Shown piece by piece: positions 27,129 to 35,211 of a DNA stretch of 44,457 bases; the stretch's first letter is position 1; each line of letters begins with the position of its first letter. The DNA is taken from the NCBI GenBank assembly GCA_014378065.1, contig JACMOK010000154.1, positions 1 through 44,457 of the forward strand. The letters run 5' to 3'. The translations under genes were made by a program, and so were the position numbers. This stretch comes from Flavobacterium sp. GTDB lineage: Bacteria; Bacteroidota; Bacteroidia; Flavobacteriales; Flavobacteriaceae. The notes under the pieces were generated by a model. That model saw only the letters and a list, made by a program, of their open reading frames with translations. It searched no databases and had not been told where the DNA came from.

Positions 27129-27207
27129 CTAGCCCTGATGGTCGCGACATCCTTTTTACGGGCTTTTTCGCCGGGAAAAGATACAGCAGACAGCAGGATT
27201 GGCTGCT
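27129..27207 (+). repeat. Intergenic imperfect-palindrome element, copy 3 (flavo-1-like?)
   Basis: Between the OmpA gene and exonuclease III. Same ends as the other copies (CTAGCCCTGATGG, ATCCTTTTT; AAAAGATACAGCAGACAGCA then GGATTGGCTGCT) but more diverged in the arms. It has a distinct inner hairpin (ACGGGC/GCCGGG region). Lies in the orientation opposite to the flanking minus-strand genes, like copy 1. Confidence 0.6.
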
Positions 27208-27215
27208 AAAAAAAA

Positions 27216-27977
27216 TTAATCGATTTCTACCAACGTCGGGCAATGGTCGGAATGTTTGGCTTCGGGCAAAATCACGGCTCTGGAAATGCGGTCTTTGAGC
27301 GACTCGCTGACCAAACAATAGTCAATACGCCACCCTTTGTTGTTGCCTCTGGCACCGGCGCGGTAACTCCACCACGTGTATTGATGGGGCTCTTTATTTA
27401 GGTGTCGAAAACTGTCGATAAAGCCGGCTTTGATAAAGCCGTCGAGCCATGTTCTTTCTTCGGGTAAAAATCCGGAAACCGTTTTGTTGCGCACCGGATC
27501 GTGGATGTCGATGGCTTCGTGGCAAATATTGTAATCCCCGCAAATTACTAGATTGGGGATTTTCTTTCGAAGTTCGGTGATGTATTTTTCGAAATCGGAC
27601 ATGTACATGAATTTATGGTCGATTCGATCGGTGTTTGTTCCCGAAGGCAGATACAAACTCATTACAGAAAGGCCGTCAAAATCCACACGGATGTTACGGC
27701 CTTCAAAATCCATGTGTGGAATTTCGGTACCATACGCCACGTTGTTGGGTTTTATCTTAGATAAAATGGCCACGCCACTGTAGCCTTTTTTTGTGGCCGG
27801 AAACCAGAAATGATATGGATAACCGGCCAATTCAAAATCGAGTAAAGGGATCTGATCTGGATTGGCTTTGATTTCCTGAAGGCAGATGACATCGGGATTG
27901 GCCTGTTGCAACCAAGGGATAAAACCTTTAGAAATGGCGGCCCTGATTCCGTTCACGTTGTAGGAAATAATTCTCAT
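27216..27977 (-). CDS. xth: Exodeoxyribonuclease III / AP endonuclease
   Basis: Mg-dependent base-excision-repair nuclease of the EEP superfamily. Start ATG 27977 gives MRIISYNVNGIRAA, the canonical N-terminus, and 253 residues; the open frame extends 22 codons upstream but that part is AT-rich and contains the promoter. Catalytic motifs: metal-binding Glu in CLQEIKA, VICGDYNICHEAIDIHDP (Asp/Asn pair), RIDYCLVS, and the terminal SDHCP His-Asp pair. Heads the exoIII-OmpA-Tas minus-strand run. Confidence 0.95.
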   Translation of the reverse strand: MRIISYNVNGIRAAISKGFIPWLQQANPDVICLQEIKANPDQIPLLDFELAGYPYHFWFPATKKGYSGVAILSKIKPNNVAYGTEIPHMDFEGRNIRVDFDGLSVMSLYLPSGTNTDRIDHKFMYMSDFEKYITELRKKIPNLVICGDYNICHEAIDIHDPVRNKTVSGFLPEERTWLDGFIKAGFIDSFRHLNKEPHQYTWWSYRAGARGNNKGWRIDYCLVSESLKDRISRAVILPEAKHSDHCPTLVEID

Positions 27978-28000
27978 TAGGTATTTACAATTTCGTGTTT

Positions 28001-28008
28001 CAAAAGTA
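28001..28008 (-). promoter_or_regulatory. Candidate -7 promoter element for exonuclease III
   Basis: TACTTTTG on the minus strand, exact TANNTTTG, 23 bases before the ATG. No clear -33 TTTG at the right distance. Confidence 0.45.
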
Positions 28009-28062
28009 CTAAAAAACTGTAAAGTATAATGAAGAAAATACAAAGAAAATAGACTTTTTTGC

Positions 28063-28070
28063 TATCTTTG
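28063..28070 (+). promoter_or_regulatory. Candidate -7 promoter element for the OlsF-like gene
   Basis: TATCTTTG, exact TANNTTTG, 25 bases before the ATG at 28096. Divergent from the exonuclease III element 54 bases away. Confidence 0.55.
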
Positions 28071-28095
28071 TTCACCTTCAATAAACAAAAATTAC

Positions 28096-29898
28096 ATGGG
28101 TTTAGTTACCGCAAAAGAAGTTGCTAAGGCAATCAACACGGATAAATACGGACTCTTCGGAACTTTCTCGGGCTGGTTGTTGATGAAAGTTCTTAAGATA
28201 TCGACACTCAACAAAATATACGACCGCAACAAACATCTAAAAGACCTTGAATTTTTAAATGCGATTTTGGATGAGTTTCAGATAAAATTTGAAATCCACG
28301 AAGAAGATTTAAAAAGACTACCAAAAGAAGGCGCTTACATTACGGTTTCAAACCATCCTTTGGGTGGAATTGATGGCATATTGCTGCTAAAATTAATGCT
28401 CGAGAGAGAACCCAATTTTAAAATCATTGCCAATTTCTTGTTGCACCGTATTGATCCGATGAAACCGTATATCATGCCGGTAAATCCTTTTGAAACACAT
28501 AAAGACAGCAAGTCGAGCGTAATTGGGATTAAAGAAACGCTACGCCATTTAAGTGACGGTAAACCATTGGGCATGTTTCCTGCCGGAGAAGTTTCTACTT
28601 ATAAATACGGGAAATTAGTTGTCGACAAACCTTGGGAAGAAGGCGCTCTAAAAGTGATTCGTAAGGCTCAAGTGCCGGTGGTTCCGATTTATTTTCATGC
28701 TAAAAACAGCCGCTTGTTTTATTTTCTTTCCAAAATTGGCGATACCATGCGAACGGCAAAATTGCCTTCGGAGTTATTTTCACAAAAAGACCGAATCATT
28801 AAAGTGCGTGTAGGCAAACCGATTTCTGTCGCCGAACAAAATGAGCACAAGACCATCGAAGAATATTCCGAGTTTTTGCGCAAAAAAACCTATATGCTGG
28901 CCAATCCGTTCGAAAAAGAGAATAAGTTACTGACCACGCCGCATTTAAAACTTCCGAGAAATCCAAAGAAAATAGTGACAGCTGCCAACCATCAGCATAT
29001 GATTGCGGAAGTAGATACCCTGCGAAACACCAATTGTAGGTTGTTGCAAAGTAAGAACTATGAGGTTTTTTTCACAGAAGCAAAAAATATTCCGAGTGTA
29101 CTGCATGAAATTGGCCGGCTTCGGGAAATTACGTTTCGGGAGGTTGGAGAAGGGACGAATGAATCCATTGATTTAGACAAATACGACAATTATTACCACC
29201 ACATGTTTTTGTGGGACGACGAAGCCAAGCAAATTGCCGGCGCATACCGGATGGGACTTGGCAGCGAGATTTTTCCCAAGCATGGCATTGACGGTTTTTA
29301 TCTGCACGAGTTGTTCCGATTTGAGTCAGAATTGCACGATATGATGCACAAATCGATCGAGATGGGTCGTGCATTTATTACCAAAGAATACCAACAAAAA
29401 CCAATGCCGCTTTTTTTATTGTGGAAAGGAATTGTACATACTACTTTACGTTATCCGGAACATAAATTTCTGATTGGTGGGGTGAGTATCAGCAACCAAT
29501 TTTCTGATTTTTCGAAATCACTAATGATTGAATTCATGAAATCCAATTATTACGATCCGTATATTGCGCAATATGTGCATCCCAAAAAGGAGTACAAAGT
29601 AAAGCTTAAGGATGCCGATAAAGATTTTATTTTTGACGAAGCCGAATCAGACTTGAATAAATTCGATAAAATCATTGACGAACTCGAACCTGGAATTCTG
29701 CGTTTGCCCGTTTTGATCAAAAAATACATCAAGCAAAATGCAAGAGTTGTTGCTTTTAATGTTGATCCGCTGTTCAATAACGCGGTGGACGGACTGATGT
29801 ATATTCGGATTGCCGATATTCCGGAAAGCACTATGAAGCCGGTGATGGAAGAATTTCAGGCCGAACTCGAACGCAAATTTGCAGAAAAAGGCGAGTAG
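28096..29898 (+). CDS. olsF: Bifunctional OlsF-like acyltransferase (amino-acid lipid synthesis)
   Basis: 600 residues made of two acyltransferase halves. The N-terminal PlsC/OlsA-like half carries SNHPLGGIDGIL (His87...Asp93, one residue longer than the usual HX4D), FPAGEVSTYKYGK, and VPVVPIYFHAKNSR. The C-terminal half (from about residue 300) is a GNAT-like OlsB domain with LREITFREVGEGTNESIDLD, YRMGLGSEIF, and LHELFRFESE. This arrangement matches OlsF, described in Serratia and Flavobacterium johnsoniae, which adds first the N-linked and then the O-linked acyl chain to ornithine. Some Bacteroidota relatives make glycine lipids, so the amino acid is uncertain. Probably membrane-associated. 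Confidence 0.85.
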   Translation: MGLVTAKEVAKAINTDKYGLFGTFSGWLLMKVLKISTLNKIYDRNKHLKDLEFLNAILDEFQIKFEIHEEDLKRLPKEGAYITVSNHPLGGIDGILLLKLMLEREPNFKIIANFLLHRIDPMKPYIMPVNPFETHKDSKSSVIGIKETLRHLSDGKPLGMFPAGEVSTYKYGKLVVDKPWEEGALKVIRKAQVPVVPIYFHAKNSRLFYFLSKIGDTMRTAKLPSELFSQKDRIIKVRVGKPISVAEQNEHKTIEEYSEFLRKKTYMLANPFEKENKLLTTPHLKLPRNPKKIVTAANHQHMIAEVDTLRNTNCRLLQSKNYEVFFTEAKNIPSVLHEIGRLREITFREVGEGTNESIDLDKYDNYYHHMFLWDDEAKQIAGAYRMGLGSEIFPKHGIDGFYLHELFRFESELHDMMHKSIEMGRAFITKEYQQKPMPLFLLWKGIVHTTLRYPEHKFLIGGVSISNQFSDFSKSLMIEFMKSNYYDPYIAQYVHPKKEYKVKLKDADKDFIFDEAESDLNKFDKIIDELEPGILRLPVLIKKYIKQNARVVAFNVDPLFNNAVDGLMYIRIADIPESTMKPVMEEFQAELERKFAEKGE

Positions 29899-29950
29899 TT
29901 TATTCTTAAGATTTTTATCCAATAACTTGTAACCTTTAAAACCAAACCCT

Positions 29951-30313
29951 ATGAATTATTATTTTGACGTCTTAAAAAAGTATGCTGATTTTAATGGCAG
30001 AGCCCGAAGAAAAGAATATTGGATGTTTTTGTTATTTCATATAATTTTGATTTACGGTTTAATGTTTTTGGCTTCGCAGTACCCTTCTGCGATTTATGTA
30101 TATGCCGTTTACGCAGTGGGAACTTTTCTCCCTGCGTTAGCTGTTTCTGTCAGACGCATGCACGACGTGGGCAAAAGTGGCTGGTATATTCTAATTCCTA
30201 TTTACAATCTGATTTTGCATTGCACTGATGGTGAAGAGGGGAAAAACGAATATGGCAACAATCCGAAAGGTTTTGGAGACGAAATTAACGAAATAGGTAC
30301 TGCACAAGAATAA
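29951..30313 (+). CDS. DUF805 family membrane protein
   Basis: 120 residues. The family pattern is clear: an N-terminal YYFDVLKKYADFNGRARRKEYW, then hydrophobic helices (about 25-45 and 48-70), VRRMHDVGKSGWYILIPIYN, and the C-terminal DGEEGKNEYGNNPKG. Widespread small inner-membrane protein with no assigned biochemical role. 52 bp after the OlsF-like gene; followed by a strong terminator. Confidence 0.9.
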   Translation: MNYYFDVLKKYADFNGRARRKEYWMFLLFHIILIYGLMFLASQYPSAIYVYAVYAVGTFLPALAVSVRRMHDVGKSGWYILIPIYNLILHCTDGEEGKNEYGNNPKGFGDEINEIGTAQE

Positions 30314-30329
30314 AAAAAGTCCCGCATGC

Positions 30330-30366
30330 AATGCCCCCAAAAAGTTAGACACTATTTGGGGGCATT
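30330..30366 (+). terminator. Strong terminator, possibly derived from an insertion-sequence end
   Basis: Perfect 12-bp stem AATGCCCCCAAA/TTTGGGGGCATT with a 13-base loop, followed by a T run to 30370, 17 bases after the DUF805 stop. The left arm and loop read CCCCCAAAAAGTTAGACAC, which resembles the terminal inverted repeat of IS3-group elements (TGTCTAACTTTTTGGGG in the other sense). No transposase is nearby. Confidence 0.8.
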
Positions 30367-30384
30367 TTTTATTGGGCACTGGTG

Positions 30385-30849
30385 TCATTTCCAAATTGAT
30401 TGCAACAATATACTATCCCAAGTATTGGAATTTATAAAGTAAACAAGTCTGGCAAAGTGGTAAACTCCAAGAAAAAAAGCCAAAGCGTACGCCACTTTCT
30501 TGTTGTATAAAATGGCATCGAAATAGGTTCTTTGTGTTTTTAATTCAACTATTAATACTATCATCGTCAGCACGCAAAAAAATATGACAAAGGGGCCTAA
30601 GATATGAAAAGTTAAACTTTTATAAAGATCGCCTTGGTAAAAATAAACCAATGATTTGGTGATGCCGCAGCCGGGGCATGGAAAGCCAGTCAGCATTTTG
30701 AACGGGCAAAAAGATTGTTCCGAATCCAGATGGTGGTTGCCATTGCCTAGCATCAAAAAAAACGGAATCATCAACGTAACTAATGCGCCGATGATTCCGT
30801 AAATTTTGCGGGTTTTATTTATATTATTTGTACAGTCTATTGATATCAC
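30385..30849 (-). CDS. DUF2752 family membrane protein
   Basis: 154 residues with about three hydrophobic helices and the defining cysteine motif FPCPGCGITKSLVYF near residue 60, characteristic of DUF2752. The motif could bind metal or be redox active, but no function is established. The frame begins at GTG 30849 inside the last codons of the DUF4234 gene (26-bp overlap); the first internal ATG (MIPFFLML, residue 27) would remove part of the first helix, so translational coupling from GTG is favoured. Confidence 0.82.
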   Translation of the reverse strand: MISIDCTNNINKTRKIYGIIGALVTLMIPFFLMLGNGNHHLDSEQSFCPFKMLTGFPCPGCGITKSLVYFYQGDLYKSLTFHILGPFVIFFCVLTMIVLIVELKTQRTYFDAILYNKKVAYALAFFLGVYHFARLVYFINSNTWDSILLQSIWK

Positions 30850-31207
30850 CTTGAACGATCATTGCTGCGGCCATTGGGAAAAACAAACCTAAAATGATTA
30901 GTAGCGTAGACTGGTCTTTTTGCAGTTCGCCAGTTCTTGCATATACTTTTGGCAATGCTTCTTTGCCTGCCAAATAATAAAAATAAATATTGACCGGCAT
31001 ACAACAACCGGCAAAAATGGCAATGGGCTGCGAAATTACTTCTCGTTCTGCTACTGCATTGAACACTTCAGCGGCTTTCATATTCCAATAAATGAGATAC
31101 AGCCCGCAGGTTAAAAAAGAAAAAAGCAGCACTAAAACAGGGTCTACTTTAAATTCCGGAATAGGCGTTTTAGGGGTGTTCCAAGTTTCGTTGGTTGTGG
31201 TATCCAT
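30824..31207 (-). CDS. DUF4234-type small membrane protein
   Basis: 127 residues. After a polar N-terminus, LLFSFLTCGLYLIYWNMKAAEVFN is the typical DUF4234-like pattern (helix with CG[IL]Y..YW). Two further hydrophobic segments follow (about 62-82 and 100-118). Overlaps the DUF2752 start, and the two are probably co-transcribed. Function unknown; this type of pair occurs with TM2-type and stress-associated membrane proteins in Bacteroidota (recollection, not visible in the sequence). Confidence 0.72.
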   Translation of the reverse strand: MDTTTNETWNTPKTPIPEFKVDPVLVLLFSFLTCGLYLIYWNMKAAEVFNAVAEREVISQPIAIFAGCCMPVNIYFYYLAGKEALPKVYARTGELQKDQSTLLIILGLFFPMAAAMIVQGDINRLYK

Positions 31208-31251
31208 TTGTTTGGTTTGGTTAAATTGATTCGGTTATAAAAATAGGGAAA

Positions 31252-32610
31252 TTATTGAAATGCACTATCAATTGGTTCCCAAAGTTCAATTTTATTTCCT
31301 TCTAAATCCAAAATCCAGGCAAACTTGCCATATTCATAGGATTGTGGTTCCCCGACAATAATGACGTCTTCCTCGGCTAATTTTTTTAAGAGTTGTTGTA
31401 AATTATGTACGCGGAAATTTTGCATAAATTGCTTTTCGCTTGGATCAAAGTAAGTAGTGTCATCCGTAAAAGGTGACCATCGCGTAGTGCATTCGTGGCC
31501 GTTTTCATCCTTCCACAAGAAGGTTGATCCGTAGACATCCGTTTTCAGCCCCAGATGTTTGCCATACCAAGCCACCAATTCTTTCGGGTTTTTAGACTTA
31601 AAGAATACGCCTCCAATACCGGTGACACGCAGATCTTCGTTATTTTCTCCGGTTTCGCCAAAGTATTTTACTTTAATTTTATCTACAATCACTTGTGCTA
31701 ATTTGACATGACTTTCAAATGTCCAACCAGCGATATGCGGCGTCAGCAGCACGTTTGGCGAAGCTAATAAATACTTGTATGCTTCAGGGATTTCTTGGTC
31801 TTGAAAAAGAAATTCAAAAGAACTTTTTTCATATTCCAAAACGTCCAACCCCGCTCCTGAAATTTTACCCGAATGTAATGCCTTTGCTAAATCCAAAGTC
31901 ACAACATGTTGGCCTCGAGCGGTATTAAGTAACCAAAAAGGCTTTGCAAAAGCCGCAATAAAATTTTCATTTACCATTTTATCGGTTTTGCGCGTCATGG
32001 GTACATGCAAACTCAAAACATCCGATTTTAATTGCAGTTCTTCTAACGATACTTGTTTGGCGTGGGCATCTCCTACATTTTCAAGAATATCGTAGCATAG
32101 CACTTCTACCTCAAAACCTCGTAATTTTTTGGCAAATGATTTTCCCATTTGACCATACCCAATAATTCCAATTGTTTTGCCATCGAGTTCGTGACCCCGG
32201 TTGCTTTCCCGATTCCAATGCCCTGATTTAATTTCGTTATCGGCTGTATTAAGTTTGTTAAGCAGCGACAACAGCAGTGCCAGCGTATGCTCGCCAACCG
32301 CATTCCGATTGCCTTCCGGGGCGGCTATTAGCGTTACGCCTTTACTTTTAGCATACGGTTCATCTATGCTTTCCAAACCCGCTCCGACCCGAGCTATAAA
32401 CTGCAACTGAGTCGCTTTGTCTAAAAAAAATTTGTCTATTTTAAAACGGCTTCGAATTACTATGCCCTGATAGTTATGAATTTTTTTTTCGATTTCTTCT
32501 TTAGATGATGTGAAATCTTCGGCGTTTGTAAAACCAAGTTGTTGCAGTTGCGCTAGTAGTAACGGATGATTGCTGTCGATATGCAGAATTTTGATCGCTT
32601 CGGGTTTCAA
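31252..32610 (-). CDS. D-2-hydroxyacid dehydrogenase fused to a VOC/glyoxalase-like domain
   Basis: 452 residues, one uninterrupted frame. Residues 1-315 are a D-isomer 2-hydroxyacid dehydrogenase of the phosphoglycerate-dehydrogenase type: NAD-binding GIIGYGQMGKSFAKKL (148-163), catalytic Arg232 in LLNTARGQHV, Glu261 in VLEYEKS, His292 in LLTPHIAGWT. After a linker YFGETGENNEDL, residues about 328-448 form a VOC domain: VTGIGGVFFKSKNPKELVAW, YGKHLGLK, and ILDLEGNKIELWEP. The join has no internal ATG, so the VOC part cannot be made separately from its own start. Start is TTG 32610. The likely reaction is oxidation of 3-phosphoglycerate or another 2-hydroxyacid, with the VOC part as a partner or regulatory module (inference). 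Confidence 0.88.
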   Translation of the reverse strand: MKPEAIKILHIDSNHPLLLAQLQQLGFTNAEDFTSSKEEIEKKIHNYQGIVIRSRFKIDKFFLDKATQLQFIARVGAGLESIDEPYAKSKGVTLIAAPEGNRNAVGEHTLALLLSLLNKLNTADNEIKSGHWNRESNRGHELDGKTIGIIGYGQMGKSFAKKLRGFEVEVLCYDILENVGDAHAKQVSLEELQLKSDVLSLHVPMTRKTDKMVNENFIAAFAKPFWLLNTARGQHVVTLDLAKALHSGKISGAGLDVLEYEKSSFEFLFQDQEIPEAYKYLLASPNVLLTPHIAGWTFESHVKLAQVIVDKIKVKYFGETGENNEDLRVTGIGGVFFKSKNPKELVAWYGKHLGLKTDVYGSTFLWKDENGHECTTRWSPFTDDTTYFDPSEKQFMQNFRVHNLQQLLKKLAEEDVIIVGEPQSYEYGKFAWILDLEGNKIELWEPIDSAFQ

Positions 32611-32629
32611 TTGCTAACAGTTTAGATTT

Positions 32630-32637
32630 CAAAGTTA
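32630..32637 (-). promoter_or_regulatory. Candidate -7 promoter element for dehydrogenase-VOC gene
   Basis: TAACTTTG on the minus strand, an exact TANNTTTG, 19 bases before the TTG start at 32610. Its position supports that start. No clear -33 element. Confidence 0.45.
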
Positions 32638-32710
32638 TTTATTTTGGATGCAATAACTGGATTTTGATCTAATATATTTTTACCCTGTATTGATCGATTG
32701 GAAATTCGGT

Positions 32711-32718
32711 TATATTTG
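32711..32718 (+). promoter_or_regulatory. Candidate promoter for the MBOAT/SGNH pair
   Basis: TATATTTG, an exact TANNTTTG, with TTG at 32690-32692 (18-base spacer). It predicts a leader of about 55 nt before the ATG at 32779. Confidence 0.55.
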
Positions 32719-32778
32719 TATGGCACGTTAATTTTTTCGTTGCATTAAAAACAATTTATGAAATTTTAAAAACGAAGC

Positions 32779-34242
32779 ATGCTTTTTAACTCGATTGATT
32801 TTGCGATTTTTCTACCAATAGTTTTCATTTTCTACTGGTTTATTGCTGATAAAAAAATTAAAATCCAGAACGGCGTGCTGGTTATTTCGAGTTTTATTTT
32901 TTATGGCTGGTGGGACTGGCGTTTTCTTGGCTTATTGCTGTTTAGCGCGCTTGTCGATTACAGCGTGGGTTTGGGCTTGATGCGCGAAAAACGAAACGGA
33001 AGCCGAAAGTGGCTATTGGCCATAAGTATTTCTTTAAATCTCGGATTGCTCGCTTTCTTTAAATACTACAACTTTTTTGTAGACAACTTTGAACAAGCAT
33101 TTACCTTTTTTGGGCAACCGTTTCATAACAACGCGCTGCATATCATACTTCCGGTCGGAATTAGTTTCTATACTTTCCAAAGTTTAAGTTATGGTATTGA
33201 TGTTTACCAGCGTAAATTACAGCCCACCAAAGACCTCGTTGCGTTTTTAGCGTTTGTCAGTTTTTTTCCACAACTTGTTGCTGGCCCAATCGAACGAGCG
33301 GCCCATTTACTACCGCAGTTTTTTCGCAAAAGAATTTTCGATTATCCGATGGCGGTGGTCGGAATGCGGTTAATTTTATGGGGCTTTTTTAAAAAAATTG
33401 TTGTGGCCGATAATTGCGCTCCGTTTGTCAATGACATCTTTAGCAATTATGACAACTATTCCGGCGGGACTTTAATTTTAGGAGCCGTATTATTTGCTTT
33501 TCAAATTTATGGGGATTTTAGTGGTTATTCAGATATTGCCATTGGAATTGCACGTTTGTTCGGGTTTGATTTAATGAGAAATTTTAAATATCCCTATTTC
33601 TCAAAAAATATTGCCGAATTCTGGCAGCGCTGGCATATTTCGCTCACCACTTGGTTCCGAAATTACCTTTACATGCCGCTTGGGGGAAATAGAGGAAGTC
33701 GTTGGTTTAAAATTCGAAATGTGTTTATTGTATTTTTGGTCAGTGGATTTTGGCATGGTGCAAAATGGACATTTGTTTTTTGGGGCCTGATTAATGCGCT
33801 GTTTCTTCTGCCTTCACTTCTGACAACACCAAAGAAAAAAATAGCGATCCTACAAAAAACAACATTTTTACCGTCGCCTGTTGAATTATTTAAAATGCTG
33901 TCGACATTTTTTCTGGTCACTTTTGCATGGATTTTTTTTAGAGCGGACAATCTCAAACATGCATTCGCTTATATTGAGTCCATTTTTACCCATCCTCATT
34001 TTTTTGAAATTCATTCCGCCTACACTTACAAGTATCCGAGTTGGCCAACTCTATTTTACATTTTCATTTTAATGATTTTAGAATGGTGCAGTAGAGACCA
34101 AGAACATATTGTAAATGAATTTTTGCTGCGGAAAAAATGGTCGAGCGCCTTTTTGCGCTACACCTTTTATTTTTTAATTTTACTGTTAATTATCCTTAAC
34201 ATCAAAAATGAAGCAAGCGATTTTATTTATTTTCAATTTTAA
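32779..34242 (+). CDS. MBOAT family O-acyltransferase (AlgI/DltB-like)
   Basis: 487-residue polytopic membrane protein that moves acyl groups across the inner membrane onto extracytoplasmic polymers. It starts MLFNSIDFAIFLPIVF, the standard AlgI-type N-terminus. The core FQIYGDFSGYSDIAIGIARL, NIAEFWQRWHISLTTWFRNY with His286, and FLVSGFWHGAKWTFVFWG with the catalytic His326 are all intact. An SGNH-like partner follows 9 bp later, as in AlgI-AlgJ, DltB-DltD and PatA-PatB. The acceptor polymer is not identifiable because no polysaccharide biosynthesis genes are nearby. Confidence 0.93.
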   Translation: MLFNSIDFAIFLPIVFIFYWFIADKKIKIQNGVLVISSFIFYGWWDWRFLGLLLFSALVDYSVGLGLMREKRNGSRKWLLAISISLNLGLLAFFKYYNFFVDNFEQAFTFFGQPFHNNALHIILPVGISFYTFQSLSYGIDVYQRKLQPTKDLVAFLAFVSFFPQLVAGPIERAAHLLPQFFRKRIFDYPMAVVGMRLILWGFFKKIVVADNCAPFVNDIFSNYDNYSGGTLILGAVLFAFQIYGDFSGYSDIAIGIARLFGFDLMRNFKYPYFSKNIAEFWQRWHISLTTWFRNYLYMPLGGNRGSRWFKIRNVFIVFLVSGFWHGAKWTFVFWGLINALFLLPSLLTTPKKKIAILQKTTFLPSPVELFKMLSTFFLVTFAWIFFRADNLKHAFAYIESIFTHPHFFEIHSAYTYKYPSWPTLFYIFILMILEWCSRDQEHIVNEFLLRKKWSSAFLRYTFYFLILLLIILNIKNEASDFIYFQF

Positions 34243-34251
34243 AGTAAGCCA

Positions 34252-35211
34252 ATGAAACATTTTTTTACAAAATTGATCGTTGTTATCAGCTGTTTCTACG
34301 GCACTTTATTTTTAATGCAATCGCTTGTTGATTTTGGTTTACAGCATACTTACGACGACATGTATAACGACTGGAATCTTATTTTTGAAGGTAAAATTAA
34401 AGAACCTATGGTTTTTTTGGGATCTTCTAGAGCAGAAGCCCATTTCGATCCTATTATAATCGAACATAATACCGGAATTCCAAGCTACAATTTAGGGATG
34501 CCCGCCGCCTCACTCAAATATCAAAAAGTAAAATGGAAGAGCTATTTGGCGCACAATCATCCACAAATTGTAATTCAAAATATTGACTTGCACGCGTTAT
34601 TAGGAAAAGGGCAGCCCAGCAAAAGATTTTATATCCCTTATTACCACGATTCCACCCTCTACCAGGAATTGCAAAAATTGGATAAAACAGTACGATTGGA
34701 AAAATGGATTCCGATGAGCAAATACCGCGATAATGAAGCTCTGGTGTATAAAGGAATTTTGGGATGTTTCGGAAAAAAATACCGTCTAAAGAAAATTAAA
34801 GGACACCACAAACACCATGAATCTTGGAATACTGATTTTGACCTTTACAAAAAATCGCTCAAAGGCAAACCAGTCGATTATTCTGACGCCCATTTTTCAG
34901 AAGGTTTTAAAGAATTAAAAGAATTGATTGCAGATTGTAAAAAGAGAAACATCACACTAATTCTAGTATGGACGCCCGCTTATTATGAATTAAGCGCGCT
35001 GCAGAATCCTACGTTTTTAAACATTAAAGCAGCGGTGACAAAAATGGCTTACGAGAATAACATCGTCTTTTGGGATTTTTCAAATGGTGATTTCAACAGA
35101 AATAAAAAATTCTTTTACAACAGTTATCACATGAATGCCGAGGGCGTGTCAGTATTTTGCAAACAATTTTCAGATTCCTTAAATACTTACCTGAGCCATC
35201 CTAACCCTTAA
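34252..35211 (+). CDS. SGNH-like acyl-transfer partner protein (AlgJ/DltD-type), membrane-anchored
   Basis: 319 residues. An N-terminal hydrophobic segment (about 7-24) serves as signal anchor, with the rest outside the membrane. MVFLGSSRAEAHFDP (Ser58 as the likely nucleophile in GSSR), a Gly block YNLGMPAASLKY, and the C-terminal YNSYHMNAEGVSVF with His293 resemble SGNH acyltransferases that pair with MBOAT proteins. The residue three before His is Asn290 where DxxH would have Asp. Probably transfers acyl groups delivered by the MBOAT to a surface polymer. The last 11 bp overlap the convergent proC gene. Confidence 0.75.
   Translation: MKHFFTKLIVVISCFYGTLFLMQSLVDFGLQHTYDDMYNDWNLIFEGKIKEPMVFLGSSRAEAHFDPIIIEHNTGIPSYNLGMPAASLKYQKVKWKSYLAHNHPQIVIQNIDLHALLGKGQPSKRFYIPYYHDSTLYQELQKLDKTVRLEKWIPMSKYRDNEALVYKGILGCFGKKYRLKKIKGHHKHHESWNTDFDLYKKSLKGKPVDYSDAHFSEGFKELKELIADCKKRNITLILVWTPAYYELSALQNPTFLNIKAAVTKMAYENNIVFWDFSNGDFNRNKKFFYNSYHMNAEGVSVFCKQFSDSLNTYLSHPNP

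Noticed and set aside
27978..28043. Upstream extension of exonuclease III by 22 codons
   Set aside because: The canonical N-terminus MRIISYNVNG begins at 27977 and the extension includes the TACTTTTG promoter element.
30340..30352. Possible intact insertion sequence near 30.3 kb
   Set aside because: Only one end-like motif is present; there is no transposase frame and no second inverted repeat in the surrounding DNA.
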